Positions 18,085 to 27,500 of a DNA stretch of 64,000 nt are shown here, piece after piece; position 1 is the first letter of the stretch; each line of letters begins with the position of its first letter. A program made the position numbers and the translations under genes. The DNA is from Klebsiella quasivariicola (lineage in GTDB: Bacteria > Pseudomonadota > Gammaproteobacteria > Enterobacterales > Enterobacteriaceae): contig NZ_CP022824.1 of NCBI RefSeq assembly GCF_002269255.1, positions 176,772 to 240,771 of the forward strand, read 5' to 3'. The notes under the pieces are model-generated. The model saw only the letters and a program-made list of their open reading frames with translations, had not been told where the DNA came from and did no database searches.

Positions 18085-18498
18085 TCAGTCAACAAACATC
18101 GAGACCGGGATTTGAAATCGATTTGCCAGCGCCCGCATGTGATCGAGGGTCAGACTGCGTTCACCACTGAGGATCCGGCTGACGAGTGATTTGTTGCCTA
18201 TCTCGTTTTCAAAATCGGACTGTGAAAAACCGCGTTGCTGCATAAGAACCCGCAGCAACGATACACCGTTTTTACCAGCTTCGATGCGCGTATTAAATTC
18301 TTCAAATTCCACCGCGTTATCTTCCCAGGCATCGATGCGGGCAGTCAGCATATCAACCAGCGGGCTGTCCGGATCATGTTCCAGAAGATATTCAACGAGT
18401 TTACGTGCCTCTTCGTAATCTTTGCGGGACGAACTGCCACCCAGCAGAGGGACAATACTCGCCAGGTCATTCACCGCTTTATTGGCATCGCTAATCAT
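18085..18498 (-). CDS. HigA/YgjM-type antitoxin-like regulator
   Basis: 137 residues closely patterned on E. coli HigA (YgjM): an N-terminal helical half with LVEYLLEHDPDSPLVDMLTARIDAWED and a C-terminal helix-turn-helix (QSDFENEIGNKSLVSRILSGE). Its stop abuts the first Frpo-like repeat and its ATG directly follows the stop of another helix-turn-helix antitoxin, so three genes (toxin, antitoxin, this one) form one operon. It could be a second antitoxin or a regulator. Confidence 0.75.
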   Translation of the reverse strand: MISDANKAVNDLASIVPLLGGSSSRKDYEEARKLVEYLLEHDPDSPLVDMLTARIDAWEDNAVEFEEFNTRIEAGKNGVSLLRVLMQQRGFSQSDFENEIGNKSLVSRILSGERSLTLDHMRALANRFQIPVSMFVD

Positions 18499-18777
18499 TC
18501 AAACCTGCTGAATTTTAAAGTTAACACCGCAGGCTCTGGCGTACCGAACCAGCGTCTGAATACTCATTCGCGAAGCGTTCTTCTCCATACGTGAGATAGT
18601 AGGCGCTTTGATGCCCATACGTTCTGCAACCTGTGCCGACGTCAAACCCGCTTCTTTTCTCCATGTTGCTAAGGTTTCCCGAAGTAGCTCCGAGGCTTCT
18701 TCTGCCTCGAATGCCGCGCTGTACTCATGATCGTTCATTGCTTCGGTATGAACCTGGCTAAGGGTTTTATATTTCAT
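18499..18777 (-). CDS. XRE-family antitoxin
   Basis: 92 residues with a C-terminal XRE helix-turn-helix (AGLTSAQVAERMGIKAPTIS) and a flexible acidic N-terminus expected to wrap the toxin. Its ATG overlaps the toxin stop by 11 bp, the HigB-HigA order with toxin first. It likely represses the operon through the palindromes at 19118-19156. Confidence 0.8.
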   Translation of the reverse strand: MKYKTLSQVHTEAMNDHEYSAAFEAEEASELLRETLATWRKEAGLTSAQVAERMGIKAPTISRMEKNASRMSIQTLVRYARACGVNFKIQQV

Positions 18778-19087
18778 TCTGCATTTCCTCCAGTCTGCGA
18801 AGTGCCTGATCTATTTCTGCCGGGGGCGTTTTTGGCGATTTTTTGATAAAGATCCGAAGTAGAAAAATACGTTCACCACTCTGATATACCCAGATTCCGC
18901 GGGCGATATCTGCCCCCATTGTACGTATTTCGAAAAGGCCGTTTCCAAGCGGCTTGGTATCTGGCTCGCGTAGCTGGCGAGGGTTTGCTTCCAGCTTCAT
19001 GAGTAGCCTGGCCATTTTTGCACGAATGGCAGCAGGCAGAGCCGTAAACTCTTTTTCAGCCTCATCATGAAAGATGACTGTGAACAT
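18767..19087 (-). CDS. HigB/RelE-superfamily toxin (gp49-like)
   Basis: 106 residues with the phage gp49/HigB-like pattern: FHDEAEKEFTALPAAIRAKM, then KPLGNGLFEIRTMGADIARG and IFLLRIFIKKSPKTPPAEID. Proteins of this family cleave mRNA on the ribosome. It is the first gene of a toxin-antitoxin-antitoxin operon. Confidence 0.82.
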   Translation of the reverse strand: MFTVIFHDEAEKEFTALPAAIRAKMARLLMKLEANPRQLREPDTKPLGNGLFEIRTMGADIARGIWVYQSGERIFLLRIFIKKSPKTPPAEIDQALRRLEEMQNEI

Positions 19088-19117
19088 GAATGTAATCTCT
19101 AGTCCGTATGTGTATAC

Positions 19118-19156
19118 GTTAGCTTAAAAGCTAACTTAGCTCAAGAGCTAAGTTAG
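19118..19156. promoter_or_regulatory. Twin palindromes upstream of the toxin operon
   Basis: Two adjacent perfect inverted repeats: GTTAGCTT-AA-AAGCTAAC (19118-19135) and CTAACTTAGCTC-AA-GAGCTAAGTTAG (19131-19156), sharing the core TTAGCT. They lie 30-70 bp upstream of the toxin start and 12 bp past the previous gene's stop. They are likely operators for one or both helix-turn-helix partners, or partly a terminator; no T-run follows. Confidence 0.55.
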
Positions 19157-19167
19157 CTGACTTCTCA

Positions 19168-19392
19168 CTACCCGATCTTTACAATCTCAATACCCAGCAT
19201 AAGAGCTATGAATTCCGCTTTGTTCTGAAGCAACCAGGTGCGTGCTTCGGGTGCCTGAGCTTTGCTGATATCGATATCAAACTGATTAAGCGCTGCAGCA
19301 TCGGCGTGTCCGAGTGTAATACCGCGCCACTGCATCCCCGCATAATAGGCGTTCCCTGCCCCCTGCTGGATTTGTCTTTTCACGTGTTCCAT
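19168..19392 (-). CDS. Unknown small leading-region protein
   Basis: The ATG at 19392 has GAGG eight bases upstream, giving 74 residues beginning MEHVKRQIQQGAGNAYYAG. Not recognised; it is soluble with a C-terminal helical part (TWLLQNKAEFIALMLGIEI). It follows the 70-residue gene by 10 bp and ends the short operon that began upstream of the cellulose transposon. Confidence 0.55.
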   Translation of the reverse strand: MEHVKRQIQQGAGNAYYAGMQWRGITLGHADAAALNQFDIDISKAQAPEARTWLLQNKAEFIALMLGIEIVKIG

Positions 19393-19402
19393 TGCCCAGA
19401 CC

Positions 19403-19615
19403 TCATTCCACACCCAGACGGCGGAACATATCGGCGATGATATTCCGGCGCGTATATGAAGCACCTGCGGCTTTCAGATCGGCCAGCACGTTATAGGCGT
19501 AACTGGCATCCTTTCCATGAAAAGCGATCACCTTTTCCGCTTTTGGTTCAAAACAGGATGGGGAAGTTTCCCGGGAGAAAACCTCTGATGAGTGTTGATG
19601 GCCGTATACTTTCAT
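19403..19615 (-). CDS. Unknown small leading-region protein, start overlaps restored upstream gene
   Basis: 70 residues, soluble, not recognised (GKDASYAYNVLADLKAAGAS, TRRNIIADMFRRLGVE). Its ATG overlaps a TGA that belongs to the gene interrupted by the composite transposon (see 36753-36914), so it was the translationally coupled next gene before insertion and now lies cut off from the psiA operon promoter by 17 kb. Confidence 0.6.
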   Translation of the reverse strand: MKVYGHQHSSEVFSRETSPSCFEPKAEKVIAFHGKDASYAYNVLADLKAAGASYTRRNIIADMFRRLGVE

Positions 19616-19639
19616 TTTGCGTTACCTCTGGTCTTTAAG

Positions 19640-20835
19640 GGAAGGTGCGAACAAGTTCCTGATATGAGATCATCATATTCATCCGGAGCGCATCCCAGAG
19701 GGACATCATGAGCCATCAACTCACCTTCGCCGATAGTGAATTCAGCACTAAGCGCCGTCAGACCCGAAAAGAGATTTTCCTCTCCCGCATGGAGCAGATT
19801 CTGCCATGGCAGAATATGACCGCTGTCATCGAGCCGTTTTATCCCAAGGCGGGCAATGGCCGACGGCCCTATCCGCTGGAGACCATGCTGCGTATTCACT
19901 GCATGCAGCATTGGTACAACCTGAGCGACGGTGCCATGGAAGATGCCCTGTACGAAATCGCCTCCATGCGCCTGTTTGCCCGATTATCCCTGGATAGCGC
20001 CCTGCCGGATCGCACCACCATCATGAATTTCCGCCACCTGCTCGAGCAGCATCAACTGGCCCGTCAATTGTTCAAGACCATCAATCGCTGGCTGGCCGAA
20101 GCAGGCGTCATGATGACCCAAGGCACTTTGGTGGATGCCACCATCATTGAGGCACCCAGCTCTACCAAGAACAAAGAGCAGCAACGCGATCCGGAGATGC
20201 ATCAGACCAAGAAAGGCAATCAGTGGCACTTTGGCATGAAGGCCCACATTGGTGTCGATGCCAAGAGTGGCCTGACCCACAGCCTGGTCACCACCGCGGC
20301 CAACGAGCATGACCTCAATCAGCTGGGTAATCTGCTTCATGGAGAGGAGCAATTTGTCTCAGCCGATGCCGGCTACCAAGGAGCGCCACAGCGCGAGGAG
20401 CTGGCCGAGGTGGATGTGGACTGGCTGATCGCCGAGCGTCCCGGCAAGGTAAAAACCTTGAAGCAGCATCCGCGCAAGAACAAAACGGCCATCAACATCG
20501 AATACATGAAAGCCAGCATCCGTGCCAGGGTGGAGCACCCGTTTCGCATCATCAAGCGGCAGTTCGGCTTCGTGAAAGCCAGATACAGGGGGCTGCTGAA
20601 AAACGATAACCAACTGGCGATGTTATTCACCCTGGCCAACCTGTTTCGGGTGGACCAAATGATACGTCAGTGGGAGAGATCTCAGTAAAAACCGGAAATA
20701 ACGCCAGAAATGGTGGAAAAAATAGCCTAAATAGGCTGATTCGATGTGTTTGCGGGAAAAAAATCGGCCCAGATCCGCGAAATTTTAATCAGCGAGTCAG
20801 CTTGGGAAGAAATGACCTGCTTATTCGCACCTTCC
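19640..20835 (+). mobile_element. ISKpn26-like insertion sequence (IS5 family), left copy, intact
   Basis: 1196 bp with ends GGAAGGTGCGAA and TTCGCACCTTCC. It is the length I recall for ISKpn26, carries one uninterrupted transposase gene, and is the left arm of the cellulose transposon. It has cut off the 5' part of bcsE. Confidence 0.88.
19708..20688 (+). CDS. IS5-family transposase
   Basis: 326 residues, nearly identical to IS5 InsH as I recall it. The DDE catalytic core is seen in GTLVDATIIEAP, FVSADAGYQGAP and the C-terminal RARVEHPFRIIKRQFGF block (the conserved E). Intact, so it could mobilise both this copy and the interrupted right-hand copy. Confidence 0.95.
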   Translation: MSHQLTFADSEFSTKRRQTRKEIFLSRMEQILPWQNMTAVIEPFYPKAGNGRRPYPLETMLRIHCMQHWYNLSDGAMEDALYEIASMRLFARLSLDSALPDRTTIMNFRHLLEQHQLARQLFKTINRWLAEAGVMMTQGTLVDATIIEAPSSTKNKEQQRDPEMHQTKKGNQWHFGMKAHIGVDAKSGLTHSLVTTAANEHDLNQLGNLLHGEEQFVSADAGYQGAPQREELAEVDVDWLIAERPGKVKTLKQHPRKNKTAINIEYMKASIRARVEHPFRIIKRQFGFVKARYRGLLKNDNQLAMLFTLANLFRVDQMIRQWERSQ

Positions 20836-20836
20836 C

Positions 20837-21075
20837 TAAATCATATCTTCCCGCTACCGACTGGCGATATTTTTTCTAACCGCATGGTGTGGTTTGAAGA
20901 CAAACAGATTCTCTCGGAAATTGTGATCATGCGCGGCATCGAGCCGGCGCGCTGGAATACGCCGCTGCCTCTCACGGTCGGTAAAAACGAGACCATCAAC
21001 GCCACCCATGATGGACGCCACTGGCGACGCTACCCCGAACCACACCGGTTAACCACCCGTGAGGAGCAAGCCTGA
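20837..21075 (+). pseudogene. bcsE: bcsE, C-terminal fragment truncated by ISKpn26
   Basis: Only the last 78 or so codons remain (PLPTGDIFSNRMVWFEDKQI to GRHWRRYPEPHRLTTREEQA). BcsE is normally over 500 residues and its C-terminal GIL domain binds c-di-GMP to boost cellulose output; this piece lacks most of that domain. The stop TGA overlaps the bcsF start. There is no start codon within bcsE sequence, so translation could only begin inside the IS. Confidence 0.85.
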
Positions 21076-21272
21076 TGATGTCTATCGCCGATATTCTGCA
21101 ACTGGTGGTGCTCTGCGCCCTGCTGTTTTTTCCGCTGGGCTACCTGACGCGCCACTATCAGCGCCGGATCCGCACGACGTTAAGACTGATGTTCTTTAAA
21201 CCCCGTTACGTGAAACCGGCAGGGGTATTACGCCGGGGAACAACGGTTAAGCAAGGCAAAGCGAACAAATGA
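21075..21272 (+). CDS. bcsF: BcsF, small membrane partner of BcsE/BcsG
   Basis: 65 residues: one membrane helix (residues 5-24) then a basic tail (RHYQRRIRTTLRLMFFKPRY). Size and position between bcsE and bcsG match BcsF, which in E. coli helps recruit BcsE and BcsG to the synthase. Overlap of TGATG with bcsE and ATGA with bcsG shows coupling. Confidence 0.88.
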   Translation: MMSIADILQLVVLCALLFFPLGYLTRHYQRRIRTTLRLMFFKPRYVKPAGVLRRGTTVKQGKANK

Positions 21273-22945
21273 CAAATAAAAAAACGACCGCGGCACCGCT
21301 TCCGCTCTGGCAGTACTGGCGCGGCCTTGGCGGCTGGAACTTCTACTTTCTGGTCAAGTTTGCCCTGCTGTGGGCCGGGTATCTCAATTTTCACCCGATG
21401 CTTAACCTGGTGTTTCTCGCCTTTCTGCTGGTGCCGATCCCGCGCGAAAAGCTGCACCGCATCCGCCACTGGATCGCCATTCCGCTGGGATTCGCGCTGT
21501 TCTGGCACGATACCTGGCTGCCCGGGCCAGAGTCGATTTTTAGCCAGGGATCGCAAATCGCCGGCTTCAGCGCCAGCTATATCTGGGATCTGATTGTCCG
21601 CTTTATCAACTGGAGCATGGTCGGCGCCTTCTTTGTTTTACTGGTGCTGTGGCTGTTTATCAGCCAGTGGCTGCGCGTTACCGTGTTTGTCTCCGCGATG
21701 GTCGTCTGGCAGGCGGTCAGTCCGCTGCTGCCGGCCTTTACCATTTGGCCTGCCGGTCAGCCCACCACTGCCGCCGCCACCGCGCCGGCCAACGTCGGGA
21801 CCAACGCCGCCGCTGGCGCCGCGTCCAGCCCGGCCAGCAGCGATATTCCGCCGCAGACCGAACCGCCGACCTCGGCCAACCTCACCAACTGGCTGAACGG
21901 TTTCTATGCCGCCGAGCAGAAGCGCAAGACACCGTTCCCGGACCAGCTGCCGGCGGATGCGCAGCCGTTTGACCTGCTGGTGATCAATATCTGCTCGCTC
22001 TCCTGGTCGGATATTGAAGCCGCCGGGCTGATGGACCACCCGCTGTGGAAGCATTTCGATATCGTCTTCAAAAACTTTAACTCAGCGACCTCCTACAGCG
22101 GACCTGCGGCGGTGCGTCTGCTGCGCGCCAGCTGCGGCCAGCTGTCGCATACCAACCTGTATCAGCCATCCGGCGCCGATTGCTACCTGTTTGAAAACCT
22201 GGCGAAACTCGGCTTCAACCAGCAGTTGATGCTCGGCCACAACGGCCTGTTCGGCGACTTCCTGAAAGAGCTGCGTTCGCTGGGCGGCATGCAGAGCCCG
22301 CTGATGGACCAGAGCGGTCTGCCGGTCAGCCTGCAGGCATTTGATGGCTCGCCAGTGTATGAGGATCTCGCGGTTCTCAACCGCTGGCTGAAGACCGAAG
22401 AGGCCAGCAGCAATCCGCGGAGCGCCACGTTCTATAACACCCTGCCGCTGCATGACGGCAATCACTTCCCGGGACAAAGCAAAACCGCGGACTACAAAGT
22501 GCGGGCGCAGAAGCTGTTTGACGACCTGGATAACTTCTTCACCGAACTGGAAAAATCGGGGCGTAAGGTGATGGTGGTGGTGGTGCCGGAACACGGCGGC
22601 GCGCTGAAGGGCGATAAGATGCAGGTGTCTGGCCTGCGGGATATCCCGAGCCCGTCGATCACTAACGTCCCGACGGCGGTGAAATTCTTCGGCATGAAGG
22701 CGCCGCATGAAGGCGCGCCAATTATCATCGATCAGCCCAGCAGCTACCTGGCGGTGTCGGAGCTGGTGGTGCGCGCCCTCGACGGCAAAATGTTCAGCGA
22801 AGACAGCGTCAACTGGCAGCAGTATGTCGCCAACCTGCCGCAGAGCGCGGCGGTGTCCGAAAACGCCAACGCCATCGTTATCCAGTATCAGGGCAAGCCT
22901 TATGTCCAGTTGAATGGCGGCAGTTGGGTGCCTTATCCGCAATAA
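21269..22945 (+). CDS. bcsG: BcsG, cellulose phosphoethanolamine transferase
   Basis: 558 residues. Several N-terminal membrane helices (to about residue 155) precede an alanine/proline-rich linker (160-190) and a periplasmic alkaline-phosphatase-superfamily domain. Expected active-site parts are present: FNSATSYSGPA with the nucleophile serine, LRASCGQ, the SATFYNTLPLHDGNH segment and VVVPEHGGAL with the metal-binding Glu-His. BcsG adds phosphoethanolamine to cellulose. Intact despite loss of bcsE. Confidence 0.93.
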   Translation: MTNKKTTAAPLPLWQYWRGLGGWNFYFLVKFALLWAGYLNFHPMLNLVFLAFLLVPIPREKLHRIRHWIAIPLGFALFWHDTWLPGPESIFSQGSQIAGFSASYIWDLIVRFINWSMVGAFFVLLVLWLFISQWLRVTVFVSAMVVWQAVSPLLPAFTIWPAGQPTTAAATAPANVGTNAAAGAASSPASSDIPPQTEPPTSANLTNWLNGFYAAEQKRKTPFPDQLPADAQPFDLLVINICSLSWSDIEAAGLMDHPLWKHFDIVFKNFNSATSYSGPAAVRLLRASCGQLSHTNLYQPSGADCYLFENLAKLGFNQQLMLGHNGLFGDFLKELRSLGGMQSPLMDQSGLPVSLQAFDGSPVYEDLAVLNRWLKTEEASSNPRSATFYNTLPLHDGNHFPGQSKTADYKVRAQKLFDDLDNFFTELEKSGRKVMVVVVPEHGGALKGDKMQVSGLRDIPSPSITNVPTAVKFFGMKAPHEGAPIIIDQPSSYLAVSELVVRALDGKMFSEDSVNWQQYVANLPQSAAVSENANAIVIQYQGKPYVQLNGGSWVPYPQ

Positions 22946-22950
22946 GCGAC

Positions 22951-22974
22951 AAGGCCGCCTATTCTGGCGGCCTT
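22951..22974. terminator. Bidirectional hairpin between bcsG and bcsZ
   Basis: A perfect 9-bp inverted repeat AAGGCCGCC-TATTCT-GGCGGCCTT five bases after the bcsG stop, in the gap between two convergent operons. There is no long T-run, so termination may be only partial. Confidence 0.6.
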
Positions 22975-23050
22975 ACATCGTGAGACGTTCCTGCTCTTTT
23001 CTCTCAGCCCGCAGGATACGGGCTGAGAAACCTGCAAAGCCATCACAGCG

Positions 23051-24064
23051 CTAGCGCTGATCCTGTTTCGCCAGCCAGACCAGCAGCTTGAGGCTGGCGG
23101 AGTAATAATCATCCTTGTCGTCAATCTGCGGCGCTTCCAGCGGTTCGCCAAGCGTTAAATCACGCACCGCCAGCAGGCCGCCGGCCATATTCCACGGGGC
23201 GACCTCGTTGGTGCTAACGTTGATCCACGCCGGAGTTTGCAGGCGCGGGTAACTCTGCATCCAGGCTTTCCACGGTGCGAGCAAGGCGCTGTGCGGATCG
23301 ACCCACGAGATATACAGCGGGATACGGATCGCATCGAAACTCATCCGCGGCGGCCACTCTTTGGCCGGCAGCATCTTGCCATCCGCCCGCAGCGCCACCC
23401 AGTCGCTGGGCAGATGCGATTTCCCCCAGCCCATCTGCCCCAGCAGCGCCTGCCCGTCACTCTGCAATGTCCGCCAGGCGGTCAGGTGCGTCCGCTCCGC
23501 AAAGGCCCGCCAGGCCGGGAAGATGAAATAGGAGGGGTTAAGGTTCAGGTGGTCGTTGCGGTTAAACCCCTTCACGCCCGGGAGCATCACCTGGCGACCG
23601 GCGAAAGTCACCACCGTATATTTCAGCAGGGAGGCGGTGATGGCATCGGAGGCCGTGGCGTAGCGCTTGTCCTGCCACTGCTTTTGCGCGCGCAGCAGCG
23701 CCCAGGCGATCAGGGTATCGCCATCGGTGGCGTTGTTTTTATCGGCGATCGGGTCCGGCGCCACCGGGTTATAGCGCCAGTAAAACAGCCCGTTAGACTT
23801 GTCGCGCAGGGTGCTGTCTGTCCACTGCCACAGCTTGTCGAACGCCGGGCGATCGTTATTCGCCACCGCCAGGAGCATGGCGAAGCCCTGGCCTTCCGTA
23901 TGCGACACATTGCCATTGGCGGTATCAATGATACGGCCGTCCGGCATCATAAAACGGGCCTTATAACGCTCCCAGGCCGTATCCGCCCACGCCCGGGGCA
24001 CCAGCATTACTGCCGTTGTCACTATCACCGCCACTAAAGCACGCAGGGGCATAAATTCACTCAT
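23051..24064 (-). CDS. bcsZ: BcsZ, periplasmic endo-1,4-beta-glucanase
   Basis: 337 residues with a signal peptide (MPLRALVAVIVTTAVMLVPR then AWA) and the glycoside hydrolase family 8 fold: GNVSHTEGQGFAMLLAV with the acid Glu, and FDAIRIPLYISW with the Asp. It trims nascent cellulose in the periplasm. Here it is the last gene of the bcsO-Q-A-B-C-D-Z operon, overlapping bcsD by one base. Confidence 0.93.
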   Translation of the reverse strand: MSEFMPLRALVAVIVTTAVMLVPRAWADTAWERYKARFMMPDGRIIDTANGNVSHTEGQGFAMLLAVANNDRPAFDKLWQWTDSTLRDKSNGLFYWRYNPVAPDPIADKNNATDGDTLIAWALLRAQKQWQDKRYATASDAITASLLKYTVVTFAGRQVMLPGVKGFNRNDHLNLNPSYFIFPAWRAFAERTHLTAWRTLQSDGQALLGQMGWGKSHLPSDWVALRADGKMLPAKEWPPRMSFDAIRIPLYISWVDPHSALLAPWKAWMQSYPRLQTPAWINVSTNEVAPWNMAGGLLAVRDLTLGEPLEAPQIDDKDDYYSASLKLLVWLAKQDQR

Positions 24065-24543
24065 TATGGATGGTAGTAAAGAAACTGAACGTCAGAGACA
24101 GAGAACACCCGCTCACGCTGCAATATTACGTGAGCGCTGCCTCCCTGACTCTGCAGCCAGCGAGAATATAACCCCTCGAGTATGGCACAGAACGCGTTGC
24201 ACCAGCGCACGCGCCCCGCATCATCGCGGCTGACCGGCAACGCCTGATGGCGCAAGCGCAGGCCATCCTCACCGACGTCGATGGTCACCACCCCCCAGTG
24301 GAAATGGGTCAGCAGCCGGTTGATATTCGCCTCCAGCTCCCCTACGGTCTCCGACGCCGGCAACGGATGGGTCTCCGCCAACGAGGCGCCCATCTGACGC
24401 AGGAAGGGCTGACTTTCCAGCTCGCCGGCATTATTTAACATACCTTCGACCATAATAATCAACAGATCGAACCATCCGGCAGGCGTTTGCTGCTGCTGAA
24501 ACCAGGTCATCACCACCGGGTTATTGTTCTCCGTCATCATCAA
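24064..24543 (-). CDS. bcsD: BcsD, cellulose export/packing subunit
   Basis: 159 residues, the size of the octameric periplasmic BcsD ring protein of type I cellulose operons. It contains PAGWFDLLIIMVEGMLNNAG, DAGRVRWCNAFCAILEGLYS and the C-terminal SVSDVQFLYYHP. No signal peptide is visible, as usual for the family. Its presence together with bcsE/F/G marks a mix of type I and type II modules. Confidence 0.9.
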   Translation of the reverse strand: MMMTENNNPVVMTWFQQQQTPAGWFDLLIIMVEGMLNNAGELESQPFLRQMGASLAETHPLPASETVGELEANINRLLTHFHWGVVTIDVGEDGLRLRHQALPVSRDDAGRVRWCNAFCAILEGLYSRWLQSQGGSAHVILQRERVFSVSDVQFLYYHP

Positions 24544-27500
24544 TGATCTCCTAACATATAGCGAATATAGAGCCCGGCGGTGCTTTCGTTATAATCCCCG
24601 AAGGTGTCATAGCCAATCTGGCCCCCCAGCGTCATCTGTTTGTTGACCTTGTAATCCGCCCCGGCGCGCAGGGTATAGCCGATGCCGCTCTTCGAGGTCG
24701 CAGAATAGTAGGCTTCCTTGGCAAACCCATTGCTCACCGCCGTCTCCAGGGTCTGCTGCCACTCCGAATTGGTCGGGAAATAGGCGCTCTTATCCTGGCT
24801 GTAAGACTGGTAGCCCACCGAGCCGCCGAGCTTCATGGTCCAGTTATCATATTTTTCCGTCAGACTGACCGGCAGCGACACGCTGACGTAGTTTTGCGGA
24901 CTAAAGTAGCCCCCCTGGCCATAGGTGAAGTAGCTGAGGTTTTTGGAGTAATCCATATAGCTCATGCTCAACCCGGCCTGCAGCTGGCGGTATTCGTCAT
25001 GATAGGGCCGCAGATAGACCCCGGCATTGGCGTTGATGCTGGTGTTGCTGGCGACGTTCTGCCCCAGGTAGCTGTAACCGCCGCCGCCAACGTAGAAGCC
25101 CGCGTCACCGTCGTCATAACTCAGCTGCAGGGTGCCGCCGTTTTTCGTCACCTGCCCCCAGGTTTTACCGGAATAGGCATCCTTCAGACCGACATACGAA
25201 AGCAGGCTGTCGGTGAGCGAGCGGCGTTCGCCGGTGAGGATCAGCGACAGATAGTTGGTCAGCTTGGGCGACCATTTCACCCCGCCGACAACGGTATTCA
25301 GATCCTGGCCCAGCGGCGTGCTGCCGATATCGACCCGGTAATCGTCACCGCTTAGCGCCAGCGCCAGTTCGACGCCGTTGGCCTTCTGCGAATCGGTCGA
25401 GCCGCTGGTCTGGTCAACGTTCGGCTTACGGCTGGACGAGGAAAGATAGCTGGCCACCTGCCCCGAATCATAGCTCCCGAGCTTCGCCAGGTTTTCCATC
25501 CCGCTGCTGGTGGTCGGATTGAAGTCCGCCGCGTTCAGGGTGCCCAGGCCGCTTAACGCCTCTGCCCCCGGATTGCTGGCAAAATAGGCCGTCCGCTCCG
25601 CCTCGGTCATCGAGGCGATCGCCGCCTGCTCGCTGGTGGCGGTACTCACCATATTGGAGACCGCGTTGGCCAGCGGGTTGGCGCCGTAGCGGCGCCAGGC
25701 GTCGCCGCTGGCGGTCCCGGCGTTTAACGACACCGGGGTGACGGTAAAGTCAAAGCGCGAGTCGCCAAACGGCGAGGAGGACCAGGTCAGCGGCGTTCTG
25801 AGCTCCGTCAGCTTGCTGGTGCCCGATTCGCCGTCGCGTCCGCGCACGTCCATTCCCCCCTGCAGCCAGCTGCCGGTTTTCTCCTGCAGCGACTCCATCA
25901 TGGTGTCCACCTGACGCAGCATCCGCGTCTGGGCGGTGTCCACCGGCAGATCGGTGCGCTGGATCCCCGGCAGTGAGGAGCCGGGCGCGGCGGCCGACTG
26001 GGCAACCTGCCACGGCATATACTGCCCGTAGGCGGAGGCCGTCCGCGTCGGCGCCGACGTTTGCGACACGCCGATGAAGGGGTTATCCGCCGCCAGCACC
26101 CCGCCGACGGTCGGCGTTTCGCTGCTGTTGGTGCTTTGCATGCCCAGCAGTTTGCCGCGGGCGCTGCGCAGGTAGGTCATCGCCTGCTGATGATGACCCT
26201 GGGCCTCCGCCACTCTCGCCAGCAGCAGCAGGCGATCCGGGGAGTTATCCTGACGCAAGCCGCCGGCCAGCTGTTCCGCGCGCTCGTTGTTCCCCGCCGA
26301 CAGCGCGACGTCGATAGCCCCGGCGCGCGCATCCTGGTTCGGCGTATCGCGCGTCATCAGATAGTCATAGACCACCCCGGCCTCTTTGTTCATTTTGCCG
26401 CTCTGGTACAGCCGCGCCATGGCGAACATCAGATCGGTATTCTGCGGATCGCTTTGCATGGCGCGGATCAGCTTGTCATACGCCGCGGCATAATTGCCCT
26501 GCTCGCGCAGGCGGTCGGCCTCGTTGATCACATAGCCATTGCGAATGCTCGCCAGCTGCGTCGGCGTACTGCTGGCCTGCAGCTGCGGATTGCTGATCAG
26601 GTTCTGCGCCTCGCCGGTCAGCCCGGCCTGGTTCAGGACGGCGATCTGATCGGCGTAATCCCCGGCGTTGCCGGACACCCCGCCGCTGATATTGTTGCGC
26701 ACCAGCGATACCGCGGTGGTCAGGTCGCCGCTCTCGGCCAGCAGCCGCGCCAGCTTGCCGGCGTCCGCCGGGGCTTTCGGCGGCGTGGAGGCCATCGCCC
26801 GCAGGGTATTGCTGGCGGCGATGGTATTGCCCTGCGCCAGGTAGTTTTCGGCGGTCACCAGCTGCAGGTTGTAGTTCACCCGCTGGCGTAAATCGCGCAT
26901 GTCGCTGGTCTGACTGCCGCCGGGAATGCGCGCCAGCAGCGTCTGCGCCTGTTGCCAGGCGCCGTTTTCGCTGGCGAACAGCGCGGCGGCATACAGCGCG
27001 CTGTTGCTGGCGCCGGGGCGATAGGCCGCCGACATCAGCGAAGAGGCCTCGCTGGCGTTACCCGATTTTTGCAGCAGTCGGGCCAGATCGAGACGCAGCC
27101 AGGGATCGTCCGGATAGCGGGCAACGCCTTCGCGCAGGGTGGCTATTGCGCCGGCTGGGTTACCGCTGCTGACCTGCGCCTGGGCCTGACGACGCAGGGC
27201 GTCGCCTGGCATGCCGGCCACCACCCGCGGCTGCAGTTTTTGCTGTAGGCTCTGCGGCAGCGTCTGCAGCATCGCCTGCGCCTCGGCGGATTTATTCTGC
27301 TCGCGCAGCACGTAGTAGAGGTTTTCCCGCGCCGCCGCATTCTGCGGGTCGTCGTTTAACAGTGAGCGCAGCGTTTGCTCGGCCTGGGGTAAATCTTTGT
27401 TATGTCGCAGCACATCGGCACGAAACAGCTTCGCCGAGGCGCCCCGCGCCCCGCTCTGCTGCGCAAGCGGCGCGGAGAGCGCCAGCGCCTGGCTGATATT

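Noticed and set aside
17374..18170. Long open frames on both strands inside the Frpo-like repeats
   Set aside because: They overlap each other, lack ribosome-binding sites, and differ by indels between the three copies, which shows no coding constraint.
22560..22600. His-rich stretch on the strand opposite bcsG
   Set aside because: It is the complement of a run of GTG valine codons in bcsG, not a metal-binding protein.
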